From assembly GCF_003460605.1 (NCBI RefSeq), contig NZ_QTVN01000001.1:248001-312000 (forward strand): DNA of 64,000 nt, read 5' to 3'. The position numbers were made by a program, and so were the translations under genes. This document shows, piece by piece, positions 9,060 to 18,027 of this stretch (the stretch's first letter is position 1; every line of letters starts with the position of its first letter). This stretch comes from Ruminococcus sp. AF31-8BH (lineage in GTDB: Bacteria; Bacillota; Clostridia; Lachnospirales; Lachnospiraceae). The notes below the pieces were generated by a model. It was not told the DNA's origin. It ran no database searches and saw only the letters and a list, made by a program, of their open reading frames with translations.

Positions 9060-9776
9060 CTAACCTTCTGCCCAGAACTGATAATGCTCTGCCAGAACGC
9101 TTTCGATTTTCTGATAATTTTTTTCCAGAAGAAGATTGATTATCTTTTGATGAAGCAGAATGAATGTCTCTTTCTGATTCTTCTCCAGAACCAGCTCCAC
9201 CGTTTTTTCCCTGGACGGAGTGGTAATTCGGTCTACATACTCATGTATGTTGCATAAAATAGGATTTTCCGTGCTTTCTACAAGAGTCAGATGAAAATCA
9301 ACATCAGCCTGCAACACCTGCTTGGCAGTAACATTTTCGCTCAAAACAACTGTTTTCAGATTATCGAATTTCTTCAAAATCTGGTTCATCTTTTCATCTG
9401 TGATTCCGCCTATAATCTGATACAGCATTCCGGTATCCAGAACTTTACGAACCTGAATAATGTCTATTCTCATATTCTTATCCAGAAGAATTCCGTACAG
9501 CATCGGGTCTAACATTTTATGATTGTAGGTATCGTTTACAAAGGTTCCTTCCGCTCTTTTTATGTAAACCACCCCATACGCTTCCAGAATTTTAATGGCT
9601 TCACGCACAGAATTTCTTCCAATACCAAAATTTTCACACAGCTCCGGCTCAGTAGGAAGTTTATCACCTGGCTGCAGGTTTCCGGCAATAATCGAATCTG
9701 TAATCTGTTTCACTACCTGATTTACAACGCTGTCTTTATGAAGCCGCTTTTTCAGTAAATTTTTCTTTTCGGGCAT
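9060..9776 (-). CDS. GntR/FadR-family transcriptional regulator
   Basis: 238 aa. A winged helix-turn-helix (about residues 14-80, with PTEPELCENFGIGRNSVREA as the recognition region) is followed by an all-helical FCD effector domain with an Asp/His metal or ligand site (DVDFHLTL, then LLHQKI and EHYQFW). FadR-subfamily FCD proteins commonly sense hexuronates or small sugar acids and release the operator on binding. It lies between the GH42 gene and the GH127/acid-sugar kinase/BKACE operon, so an acid-sugar effector is plausible (inference). The first ATG lies at the expected N-terminus; the gene is followed by the GH127 promoter. Confidence 0.9.
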   Translation of the reverse strand: MPEKKNLLKKRLHKDSVVNQVVKQITDSIIAGNLQPGDKLPTEPELCENFGIGRNSVREAIKILEAYGVVYIKRAEGTFVNDTYNHKMLDPMLYGILLDKNMRIDIIQVRKVLDTGMLYQIIGGITDEKMNQILKKFDNLKTVVLSENVTAKQVLQADVDFHLTLVESTENPILCNIHEYVDRITTPSREKTVELVLEKNQKETFILLHQKIINLLLEKNYQKIESVLAEHYQFWAEG

Positions 9777-9820
9777 ATTTGCTCCCCCTGACTTTTTATA
9801 ATATATACCGCACTATAAGC

Positions 9821-9859
9821 ACCGGAAATCGCACTGCGCAGGAGTAGGCGATTTTCGGT
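9821..9859. terminator. Intergenic hairpin after GH42, possible terminator
   Basis: Arms ACCGGAAATCGC (9821-9832) and GCGATTTTCGGT (9848-9859) pair at 11 of 12 positions around a 15-base loop. It lies between the end of the GH42 gene (9890) and the start of the GntR gene (9776). There is no good U-tract on the minus strand, so intrinsic termination is uncertain. The right arm shares a 12-mer with another intergenic palindrome at 40194-40205. Confidence 0.4.
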
Positions 9860-9889
9860 ATTTTAACTCTGGTATTATTATACACTACT

Positions 9890-11893
9890 TTACAGGCGTT
9901 TTAAAACAGCTACATCTCTTGCTTTCAAAATTAGTTTTTCATTTTCCGGCTGTGCCCCAATCAGATTTTCCCATTTGCCTTCCGGAAGCACTATCTGTTT
10001 CTCTTCCGCGTTATGATTCATGACAAAATAGAATTTGCCATTTTCATTTTCTCTGCTGGTTACCTCAATCCCTTCTTCCACCTGAAGTACCGGATGCACA
10101 TCCGTCTCCTCGCATACCTTATGAACAAATATCTTTAAGAATGCCTCATCCGGCTGTGTTCCAAGATAATACGCTTTTCCTTTTCCGTATTCGTTTACTG
10201 TGACACAGGGCTCTCCTGCATAAAAATCACTTCCATAAGTTCCAAGTGCCTTTGCATTTTCCAGTCTGAGACGGTCGCACAGGAAGCTGCAGCTGTAGAC
10301 TTCCTTATTTTTATTCATAATAATCTGATTGGTTTCTTCCGGATAAAGTGCATCTGTCTCTTCCACCCACAGACCAAATACATTGCGAAGCGGACCCGGA
10401 TATGCCCCAAAGATGCAGCGGTCTGTTTCATCTGCAATGCCTGTCATATAGGTTCCAATCAATGTTCCGCCGTTTTCCACAAATTTAGTTAATCGCTCTG
10501 CAAATCCAGGCTTTATCATGTATGCAAGAGGTGCAACTACAACCTTATAGGAATCCAGATCACTTGTGAATTTCACAATGTCCACTGCAATGTTCTGCTT
10601 GTGGAATGCACGATAATAATGAGCCACCTGAAGCAGGTAATCCATATCCTTAGTTGGGCCGCTGCAAAGCTCCAGTGCCCACCAGTTGTCCCAGTCAAAG
10701 AGAATTCCTACATCGGCATTTGTTCTCGCATCCAGAATCTGTCCGCCAAGCTGATGAAGCTCAGCTCCCAACTGCTCAAACTCCCTGAAAATCCTGGTAT
10801 CATCTGTTCCTGCATGGGAAATAATTGCACCATGGAATTTCTCCTGTCCGCCAACAGACTGACGCATCTGGAAATATAAAGAGCTGTCTGCACCATGGGC
10901 AATTCCCTGATATGCAAGAAGTCTTGCCTCTCCAGGTCTTTTCAGCTTATTATATGGCTGCCAGTTCTGTTGGTTTGGAGACTGCTCTGCAACCATGTAA
11001 GAAGCGCCGTCCTTTAGCCCTCTCATAATGTCATGCTTTAATGCCGGGAAAGCAGCGTCATCCTTTGGTGACGGATAGTTGTCCCACCCCACAATGTCCA
11101 TATTTCTGGTCAGCTGGAACTGATTCAGCTTTTTAATAAATCCGGAAATATTACTGAACACCGGAATGTCCGGAGTAATTCTGCGAAGTACGCCAGCTTC
11201 GTTTAAGAAGCATTCCTCTGTGGTATCCGTAACAAACCGCTGGTAATCCAGCTGCTTTGCCGGAAAAAATCTGTCATCATCATTTCTTTCTGTGGGAAGC
11301 ATGATGGTATCAAAATCATAAACTGTTCTCCCCCAGAAAGAGGTATTCCATCTCTTATTCAATTCTTCTGTGGTTCCATATTTCTTTTTCAGCCATGCAC
11401 GAAACTTCTTCTCACAATTTTCGCAGTGGCAAAATGTACTGTACTCATTAGCAACATGCCATGCCACAAGCCCAGGGTAGTCTTTGTACCGAAGTGCCAT
11501 CTGCTCTGCAAGAGCCGCTGCTCTTTCTCTGTATTTTTCGCTGTTTACACAATAAAAATTACGCATTCCGTGAGTACGCTTCAGTCCGTTATTATCCACA
11601 GGCATAATTTCCGGATATTTCTTGCTCATCCATTCCGGCTGTGCTGCAGTAGAAGTGGCAAGGCAAACGTAAATTTTATTTTCCCAGAGAATATCCAGAA
11701 TCTTATCCAGCCATTCAAAATTATAAACGCCTTCTTCCGGCTCAAGCTTTGCCCAGGAAAAAACGGGAAGAGCTACATAATTGATGTGGCATTTCTTGAA
11801 ATATTCCATATCCTTGCGGATGGTAGCCTCATCCCACTGATCCGGATTATAGTCTCCTCCGAAATAGAGTTCTTTTATTTTCTGTCCTTTCAT
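9890..11893 (-). CDS. GH42 beta-galactosidase (copy 1)
   Basis: 667 aa, typical of GH42. The TIM barrel starts with FGGDYNPDQW. The acid/base is Glu150 in WHVANEY and the nucleophile Glu303 in VAEQSPNQQNW. The zinc-type cysteine cluster FCHCENC follows the acid/base. A trimerisation/Rossmann-like domain (about 380-590) and a small C-terminal beta domain complete it. There is no signal peptide, so it is a cytoplasmic beta-galactosidase (or alpha-L-arabinopyranosidase, also known in this family) acting on imported galacto-oligosaccharides. It follows the second sugar importer by 28 bases, so the two are co-transcribed. It is only moderately similar to the GH42 at 15952-18006. Confidence 0.94.
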   Translation of the reverse strand: MKGQKIKELYFGGDYNPDQWDEATIRKDMEYFKKCHINYVALPVFSWAKLEPEEGVYNFEWLDKILDILWENKIYVCLATSTAAQPEWMSKKYPEIMPVDNNGLKRTHGMRNFYCVNSEKYRERAAALAEQMALRYKDYPGLVAWHVANEYSTFCHCENCEKKFRAWLKKKYGTTEELNKRWNTSFWGRTVYDFDTIMLPTERNDDDRFFPAKQLDYQRFVTDTTEECFLNEAGVLRRITPDIPVFSNISGFIKKLNQFQLTRNMDIVGWDNYPSPKDDAAFPALKHDIMRGLKDGASYMVAEQSPNQQNWQPYNKLKRPGEARLLAYQGIAHGADSSLYFQMRQSVGGQEKFHGAIISHAGTDDTRIFREFEQLGAELHQLGGQILDARTNADVGILFDWDNWWALELCSGPTKDMDYLLQVAHYYRAFHKQNIAVDIVKFTSDLDSYKVVVAPLAYMIKPGFAERLTKFVENGGTLIGTYMTGIADETDRCIFGAYPGPLRNVFGLWVEETDALYPEETNQIIMNKNKEVYSCSFLCDRLRLENAKALGTYGSDFYAGEPCVTVNEYGKGKAYYLGTQPDEAFLKIFVHKVCEETDVHPVLQVEEGIEVTSRENENGKFYFVMNHNAEEKQIVLPEGKWENLIGAQPENEKLILKARDVAVLKRL

Positions 11894-11920
11894 TCCGATG
11901 TCTCCTTAATTGTTTGTATT

Positions 11921-12736
11921 TTATTTAACAGATCCTGTCATACCTTCAACGAAGGATTTCTGTAAGGTAAAGAATACAATGATTGTAGGCAATGTGGAAA
12001 GCACAATACCAACCATTGTCATACCGTAATCCGGTGTAAATCCGGAGGCAAGGTTTGCTACAACCAGCGGCAGTGTAAATTTCGTATCACTCTGCAGTGC
12101 GATCAGAGGCCACATGTAGTTGTTCCAGCTTGCCATGAACATGAATATTCCGGCTGCTGCATATGTGGACTTCATCATTGGCATAAAAATTTTGAAAAAG
12201 ATCTGATATTCATTCAGTCCGTCCATTCTGGCTGCTTCCAGCGTATCCTTCGGGAAGGAATAGGCATTCTGCTTAAAGAAGAAAATCAAAAACGGAGAAC
12301 CGATTGCCGGAAGAATAATTGCCAGATAATTGTTTAAAAGTCCCATTTTGGAAAACATACGGAACATTGGAATAATCTTTGCTGCAAAAGGTACCATCAT
12401 GGATGCGATCAGCGCAAGAAAAAGAATTTCTTTTCCACGGCTTGGAAATACAACAAAGGCATAACCTGCAATGGAGCAGATTAAAAGACCTATACCGGTA
12501 ACGATTACCGCCAGTAAAAGGGAGTTTCCAAATGCTCTCCACAGATTGGAATAGTTAAAAGCATTTGTAACATTTTCTGCCAGTTTATTTCCAAAGGTGA
12601 GTTTTCCCATGGTAATGTCAGCAGAGCTATTAGTCATTCCTACAATCATCCAGTAAAATGGGAATACACAAAGTAATGACAATGTCATCAAAAATACATG
12701 TTTAAAACCTTCACCAATTAAATGTTTTTTATTCAT
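11921..12736 (-). CDS. ABC sugar transporter permease (MalG/CUT1 type)
   Basis: About 271 aa inner-membrane permease with six predicted helices and the EAA loop that docks the ATPase (TLEAARMDGLNEYQIFFKIFMPMM). CUT1 permeases of this type import oligosaccharides with a MalF-like partner, encoded immediately upstream with an 8-base overlap. In-frame starts exist at 12745 (GTG), 12739 and 12736; the last is preferred because AGGTG lies 6 bases upstream. No ATPase gene is nearby, so a shared MsmX-type ATPase encoded elsewhere is expected. Confidence 0.92.
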   Translation of the reverse strand: MNKKHLIGEGFKHVFLMTLSLLCVFPFYWMIVGMTNSSADITMGKLTFGNKLAENVTNAFNYSNLWRAFGNSLLLAVIVTGIGLLICSIAGYAFVVFPSRGKEILFLALIASMMVPFAAKIIPMFRMFSKMGLLNNYLAIILPAIGSPFLIFFFKQNAYSFPKDTLEAARMDGLNEYQIFFKIFMPMMKSTYAAAGIFMFMASWNNYMWPLIALQSDTKFTLPLVVANLASGFTPDYGMTMVGIVLSTLPTIIVFFTLQKSFVEGMTGSVK

Positions 12737-13613
12737 CATGATCACCTGTCACTTTCTTCTGAACGATTGTAATAAGTACAATGATCACCAGGACCACATA
12801 AGAAACAGCAGCTGCATATCCATAATTCGGAACATAGTTAAAGGACAGATCGTAAATGTACTCGGAAATAGTTCTGGTTGCATTTCCAGGACCGCCGCCA
12901 GTCAGATTTACAACCTCGTCAAACAGCTGAAGTGTGTTGGTTACTGCCATAATGCTGGTAAGGAAAATAATTGGCTTCAGGATCGGCATTGTGATCTTGA
13001 AGAAGGACTGTCTGAAATTAGCACCATCAATTTTGGCAGCTTCATATACTGACTTATCTGTATTTTGCAATGCAGATAAAAAGAAGATCATATAGTATCC
13101 GGAATAACGCCAGATCAGGGCAATGATGATAACAAATTTTGCCCAGACAGGATCCAAAATAAATGCAATTGGGGAATTAATCAGTCCAATTGATAACAGA
13201 ACATGGTTCACAACTCCATCTGTTGCAAAAATGTTCTTAAACAGAATTGCGTAAGAAATAGGAGAAGTTACGCATGGCAGAAAGATGCAGGTTCTGTAAA
13301 AGCCTTTCAGTTTTAAGGTTTCAGAATTCAATAAGACAGCAACTAATAATGCAAGAAGCAGCATGATCGGGATCTGGATCACTGCATAAAATAATGTGTT
13401 TCCGATTGTTGTTTTAAACCCGGTATCATTGAGCATTCTTACATAGTTGGCTACGCCGCCAAAGGTCAGATTATTTCCTTTTCCTGTTTTTAAGGATAAA
13501 AGAAATGCCTGCACCATAGGGATATAACTAAATGCCAGAATCAGCACAGAAGCAATAATTACCATTGTCCAGCCAATACGGGAATTCTTTTTTTCCAATG
13601 TGCTACCTTTCAT
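12729..13613 (-). CDS. ABC sugar transporter permease (MalF/CUT1 type)
   Basis: About 294 aa membrane protein with six helices and the EAA motif (VYEAAKIDGANFRQSFFKITMPILKP). It pairs with the MalG-type permease that overlaps its 3' end. The start at 13613 (MKGSTLEKKN) is chosen because GGAAAGGAG lies at proper spacing; the longer reading from 13640 has none. A short hairpin separates it from the solute-binding protein gene upstream, which should lower permease expression relative to the binding protein. The operon context (GH42 downstream) suggests a beta-galactoside or mixed plant oligosaccharide substrate. Confidence 0.92.
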   Translation of the reverse strand: MKGSTLEKKNSRIGWTMVIIASVLILAFSYIPMVQAFLLSLKTGKGNNLTFGGVANYVRMLNDTGFKTTIGNTLFYAVIQIPIMLLLALLVAVLLNSETLKLKGFYRTCIFLPCVTSPISYAILFKNIFATDGVVNHVLLSIGLINSPIAFILDPVWAKFVIIIALIWRYSGYYMIFFLSALQNTDKSVYEAAKIDGANFRQSFFKITMPILKPIIFLTSIMAVTNTLQLFDEVVNLTGGGPGNATRTISEYIYDLSFNYVPNYGYAAAVSYVVLVIIVLITIVQKKVTGDHDE

Positions 13614-13654
13614 GGAATCTCCTTTCCGTTCTATATCCATTATCTTTTTATTTT

Positions 13655-13686
13655 AGAAAAGGGGCGAATCACTCCGCCCCCTTAAT
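13655..13686 (-). terminator. Attenuating terminator between binding protein and permeases
   Basis: A G/C-rich hairpin (GGGGGCGG paired with CGCCCCTTTT on the minus strand) ends in a short T run and lies between the binding protein stop (13719) and the permease start (13613). It is a plausible partial terminator keeping the binding protein in excess, as is common in such operons. Confidence 0.65.
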
Positions 13687-13718
13687 TTCTTTATTTTAAT
13701 TATCTTGTTTACGTTTAT

Positions 13719-14999
13719 TTACTGAATAGTCTGGTTAAACTGCTCTTCTGCCGCTGCTAATTCAGTATCCAGATCGCTGCCATTAAGGATGTTAGGAGTC
13801 ACTGCAAGTAATGCGCTCTGGGCTTCTGCGCTGAATGCACCGGTGTTTACAGATGGAATTAAAGCTTCCCATTCTACCAGTGTTTTATTAATCTGCTGTC
13901 CGCTGAAGAAATCAGATGCAGCTTCTACAGCTTCACAATCAGATGCCGGAAGGTAAGTTCCGATGATGTTATTGCTCTTCATAAGAGAATCATACATCTC
14001 AACGCTTCCACCGAAAGTCTTGCCAAGGAATTTAGCTGCTGCTTCTGCATTCTTAGAGTTCTTCAGAACAAACCAGCTTGAACCACCCTGGTTGGAATAG
14101 TGAGTAGCACCTTCTGTACTCATCTTCGGAATAGGAGCCATTTTCCATTTTCCGCTCTGATCTTCACCAGCCATAATTGTAGATGTAATCCAGCTACCTC
14201 TCATAACACATGCTACATCACCATTGTTGATTGCTCCTGCAAATCCGGTCCAGTCACTTACTACCTGGCAGAAATCGGATTCATTAAGTTTTTTGAATAC
14301 ATCATAGCATTCTTTTAATGCATCATTATTTACGAAATCAGCATTTCCATCATTATCTGTGAACCATTTTCCAGTAGACTGAAGCATGATCTGGAACTCT
14401 GCAATATCATTCGGGTTGTAGGTCTGAAGCATATGTCCTTTTTCTTTCAGCTTCTCGCCAAGTGCAAGGTACTCATCCCATGTGAGATCCTGCATATCCT
14501 CATCGGTTACGCCGATTTCTTCCATATAATCGGTACGATAGAACAGTGCTGCAACACCAGTATCATATGGAACACCATATCCTACACCATCATAAGATAC
14601 CATGTCTTTCTTGTATGATGCAAAATCATCATAGTTAATATAATCATCCATTGGCAAAAATGCATCTGGATAAGACATCAGATATCCCTGTGCATTTAAA
14701 TCACTGATAGAAACAATATCCGGTAAATCATCTGTTACACCAGAAGCCAGTACAGTATGAATTTTCTGAAGGCAGTCTGCTTTGGACATTTCTACGAAAT
14801 TTACAGTTACATCGTCATCCAGGCTATCGGCAACTTCAAATGTTGTACCGTTCATAGTCTTATCCCATGACCACACAGTCAGTTCAACTGGCTCATCTGT
14901 TGTCTCAGCTACTACTGTCATTGCCGGTGCAACTACACTTAAGACCATACTTGCAGCTGCGCACATACTAATTGCTACACGAGATACTTTCTTTCTCAT
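13719..14999 (-). CDS. Extracellular sugar-binding protein (CUT1 ABC importer 1)
   Basis: 426 aa periplasmic-binding-protein fold (SBP_bac_1 type). The N-terminus MRKKVSRVAISMCAAASMVL is a Sec signal with a Lys/Arg start and a hydrophobic core, ending in a likely AXA-type cleavage near VVAE. No lipobox cysteine is visible; the Cys at residue 13 is preceded by Met and is not in a lipobox context. In a Gram-positive cell a binding protein normally needs a lipid anchor, so retention here must be by another route or the start is misread. First gene of its transcript; a TATAAT-like -10 lies at 15053-15058 on the minus strand with no clear -35, suggesting an activated promoter. Confidence 0.9.
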   Translation of the reverse strand: MRKKVSRVAISMCAAASMVLSVVAPAMTVVAETTDEPVELTVWSWDKTMNGTTFEVADSLDDDVTVNFVEMSKADCLQKIHTVLASGVTDDLPDIVSISDLNAQGYLMSYPDAFLPMDDYINYDDFASYKKDMVSYDGVGYGVPYDTGVAALFYRTDYMEEIGVTDEDMQDLTWDEYLALGEKLKEKGHMLQTYNPNDIAEFQIMLQSTGKWFTDNDGNADFVNNDALKECYDVFKKLNESDFCQVVSDWTGFAGAINNGDVACVMRGSWITSTIMAGEDQSGKWKMAPIPKMSTEGATHYSNQGGSSWFVLKNSKNAEAAAKFLGKTFGGSVEMYDSLMKSNNIIGTYLPASDCEAVEAASDFFSGQQINKTLVEWEALIPSVNTGAFSAEAQSALLAVTPNILNGSDLDTELAAAEEQFNQTIQ

Positions 15000-15171
15000 T
15001 TCTTCACCATGTCCTTTCTATTACGTATAACGTAGGATGTTTAACTTGTTGATATTATACTATCATTTTAGACAAGTTTTGTAAATACTGAATAATAGCT
15101 GATTTTAGGTTCTTCTTTTTATGAACTTTAGCTAATATCTTTACCAAAAAAATCCGTAAAAATTAAAGCTT

Positions 15172-15837
15172 TTACAGTCCCTTTGCTTTCAGTGCTGCAG
15201 CCAGTGCCTGTGCTCCAAAGCGAGGGCTGGACAGTACCGGCTTACCGATTTTCTCATGAATTGCATCTTCTGCATATGCCATAGATCCCTGCGCCAAAAG
15301 AATCACATCTACCTGATCTGCAATTTCTTCTGCCTTTGCACAAAGAAGTGCTTTAAATTTATCCTGGTCTGCACCGAATGCGTCTACAAGTCCGTCAACC
15401 AATTCTACATGGCTGTTCATTTCTCTTGCAACACGGGAGACTGTATTCTTGGTAGGCTCCAGTGTGGTAGGAAGAGTTGCAAGTACGCCTACTCTCTTAC
15501 CAAGGCGAGCTGCTTCACGGCACATTTCCTCATCAATACGAACGATCGGGATACCTGTATAGCGTCCGATATTCTGTGCGGCATCTGCAACTTCTCCAAC
15601 AGAAGAGCAGCAGTTTAAAATTGCATCCGCTCCGTCAGAAACAGCCTGCATGTACATTCCGACAAGGCGAGCTGCTGCACCTGCAGTTACATAGCCATGC
15701 TCTCTTACCTCTGCAAGAATAGACGGATCCTGATAGTTGAGAATTTCCGGTGTATCTCCGAGATTTTTTCTGATTTCTTCGTTTACACACTCAATAAGCT
15801 CTGGTGTTGTGCTGGTATAAACAATTCCTAATTTCAT
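15172..15837 (-). CDS. Asp/Glu/hydantoin racemase family protein
   Basis: 221 aa alpha/beta protein of the Asp/Glu racemase superfamily. The first active-site cysteine region is present (NCCSSVGEVAD, about residue 80), but the second position reads LAQGSMAY with no cysteine. Two-cysteine racemization is therefore doubtful, and a one-cysteine member (isomerase or decarboxylase-like) is more likely. It has its own promoter with the 28-bp element shared with the GH127/DUF1537/BKACE operon, linking it to sugar-acid metabolism (inference). It separates the GH42 at 15952 from the second importer. I cannot assign a substrate. Confidence 0.8.
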   Translation of the reverse strand: MKLGIVYTSTTPELIECVNEEIRKNLGDTPEILNYQDPSILAEVREHGYVTAGAAARLVGMYMQAVSDGADAILNCCSSVGEVADAAQNIGRYTGIPIVRIDEEMCREAARLGKRVGVLATLPTTLEPTKNTVSRVAREMNSHVELVDGLVDAFGADQDKFKALLCAKAEEIADQVDVILLAQGSMAYAEDAIHEKIGKPVLSSPRFGAQALAAALKAKGL

Positions 15838-15885
15838 TTTACTTGTCTCCTTCTATAAAATTTTTACGCTTCTAAAACTGTAAAA

Positions 15886-15939
15886 ATTGTACGATTATTT
15901 TATATTTATCGTCAAGTCCAATTTCTTTATTTAGTGTCA
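15886..15939 (-). promoter_or_regulatory. Promoter and shared 28-bp element of the racemase-like gene
   Basis: Minus-strand -35 TTGACG (15910-15915) and -10 TACAAT (15886-15891) with an 18-base spacer. A 28-bp element (15912-15939) overlaps the -35 and matches the element at 9015-9042 over most positions (core AAATAAAGAA, then TTGGACTTGA). Identical placement relative to both promoters argues for one regulator acting on both. Confidence 0.62.
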
Positions 15940-15951
15940 CATTTATTATTG

Positions 15952-18006
15952 TTATGGCTGTTTACAAATCACCGCCACATCATAAGCAGCTAGCGATAAT
16001 ATTCCGTTAATATCTTCTCCTGTGAGCAAATTCCTGCCTGTTACATTCTTTATCAGGGATTTTTCTCTGCCATGATTCAGATAGAATTCATAGGTAGTGT
16101 CTTCTCCCTGACGTTGATGGTATTCCACTTCTCCCGGAAGATCCTTAACTGCAATTCCGGCATCAGCAAGCATTGTTTCAAACAGACTTCCCATTTCTTC
16201 AGGTGCAACTCTTGCTGCTATGTAATAGGCACGACCATTTTCTCCGGTATGAGTATCGCTTTCCCATTCTTTTACAGTTAATGCGGCACTTCCCTCATAG
16301 AAATCAGTTCCATAGGAAGCCAGGATCTGTGCATCCTGAACCCGTAAGATTTCTGCGTAATCATATACAGTCCATTTTTTTCCATCAGGAAAACACAAGC
16401 TGTTTCTATCAGAGGAATATAAGGTGTCAATTTCCTCACTAATCACTCCGAACAACTCTGCCAGCCCGTCTCCTGGAAAACCGCCAAGATAGCACAAGGT
16501 ATCTTTATCCACATATCCGGTAAAATAAGTGGCTAGAAGCTGACCGCCGTTTTTCACAAATTTCTGCAGATTTTCTGTGGTTCCCGACTGGAGAAGATAA
16601 AGCATAGGCGCTACAACTACTTTATAATCACTAAGATCATCACTGGAACCAACCACATCCATTTCTACTCCCAGCTTTTGAAATTCTTTCCAGATTCCAA
16701 TGCAGGTTTTTTCATAGTTTTTTGTGTTTTCACTTAATGCTTTTACATCCTGGATTGCCCAACGGTTGTCCCAGTCAAATAACAGAGCTGTTTTTGCTTT
16801 TACCAGTGTTCCTGCTGCAGGGGCAATTTTTTTGAGCAAAGCACCAACCTCTGCCACCTCCCTGAAAATTCTGGTATCATCCTTTCCAAGGTGATCTACA
16901 ACAGCTCCATGATACTGCTCAAAGGAGCCGCGGCCTTTTCTCCACTGAAAATACTGAGCAGTATCGGAACCACAGGCAATTGCCTGCATACACGCAAGCT
17001 TGTGAACGCCAGGTCTTTTTACTTTATTATACGGATGCCAGTTTACCAGCCCAGGTGCACTTTCCATCAGCATAAAGGGCTTGTCCTTTTTCAACCCGCG
17101 CATCACTGCGTGATGAAACCCATTTTCTGTCATGGTTTCATACAAGCTTTCATAATCATTGTTGTATTGTGGATAGCTGTCCCAGGAGATCACATCCAGA
17201 AACGGTGCCATTTTTCGGTAATCAAGACCATTGTAAAGCATCATAAAATTTGCTGTCACAGGGATATCCGGGGTAATCTCTTTGAGTACTTGAATTTCAG
17301 AATTCATAAAATCATTCATATTCCAGGTAGTAAATCGTTTCCACTCCAGGTTCAGCCCCATAATACTGCCTTCACCATTTGCAAATGGCGGCTCAATCTG
17401 ATCAAAATCATTGTAACGATGACTCCAGAAGGTTGTCCACCATGCCTGATTTAATTTGTCGATTTCATGATCAAACTGCTCGCTCAGGTACTTCTGAAAA
17501 CGCTCTACGCACAGAGGACAATAGCACTCTCCGCCTAACTCATTGGAAACATGCCACATAATAAGACCAGGATGCTGTCCGAATTTTTCAGCCAGCAGTT
17601 TGTCCATAAGTGCTGTTTTTTTGCGATATTCCGGTGAGGACATGCAGTGATTGTGACGCACCCCATGATGATTTCGCTGGCCGTTTTTTCCAACTCGCAT
17701 TGCTTCCGGATACTTTTTATCCAACCATGCAGGTCTTGCGCCGGATGGTGTGGCAAGGATCGTATAAATGCCGTTTTCATATAAACTGTCCATAATTTTT
17801 TTCAGCCACTCGAAGTGAAATTCGCCTTCCCTAGGCTCATATACGGACCAAGAAAAAACGCCAAGTGTAACACAGTTCACACCTACTTTTTTCATCATTC
17901 TGATATCTTCTTCCAGAATGTCAGGACGATCCAGCCACTGTTCCGGATTATAGTCTCCACCATGGACAAAACCATTTAATTTGGAGAATAAAATTTGCTT
18001 TTCCAT
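15952..18006 (-). CDS. GH42 beta-galactosidase (copy 2)
   Basis: 684 aa. The family motifs are intact: VHGGDYNPEQW at the start of the barrel, acid/base Glu156 in WHVSNELGG, the cysteine cluster ECYCPLC, and nucleophile Glu315 in LMESAPGLVNW. There is no signal peptide, so it works on imported substrates. It lies 22 bases after the GH106-like gene in the long glycosidase operon. Its difference from the copy at 9890 suggests a different galactoside or arabinopyranoside linkage; the exact specificity is not readable. Confidence 0.94.
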   Translation of the reverse strand: MEKQILFSKLNGFVHGGDYNPEQWLDRPDILEEDIRMMKKVGVNCVTLGVFSWSVYEPREGEFHFEWLKKIMDSLYENGIYTILATPSGARPAWLDKKYPEAMRVGKNGQRNHHGVRHNHCMSSPEYRKKTALMDKLLAEKFGQHPGLIMWHVSNELGGECYCPLCVERFQKYLSEQFDHEIDKLNQAWWTTFWSHRYNDFDQIEPPFANGEGSIMGLNLEWKRFTTWNMNDFMNSEIQVLKEITPDIPVTANFMMLYNGLDYRKMAPFLDVISWDSYPQYNNDYESLYETMTENGFHHAVMRGLKKDKPFMLMESAPGLVNWHPYNKVKRPGVHKLACMQAIACGSDTAQYFQWRKGRGSFEQYHGAVVDHLGKDDTRIFREVAEVGALLKKIAPAAGTLVKAKTALLFDWDNRWAIQDVKALSENTKNYEKTCIGIWKEFQKLGVEMDVVGSSDDLSDYKVVVAPMLYLLQSGTTENLQKFVKNGGQLLATYFTGYVDKDTLCYLGGFPGDGLAELFGVISEEIDTLYSSDRNSLCFPDGKKWTVYDYAEILRVQDAQILASYGTDFYEGSAALTVKEWESDTHTGENGRAYYIAARVAPEEMGSLFETMLADAGIAVKDLPGEVEYHQRQGEDTTYEFYLNHGREKSLIKNVTGRNLLTGEDINGILSLAAYDVAVICKQP

Positions 18007-18027
18007 AATTTATATTTCCTTTCATTC

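Noticed and set aside
7975..9063. 362-aa plus-strand frame antisense to GH127
   Set aside because: Composition is that of an antisense shadow and it covers the well-supported GH127 gene and promoter.
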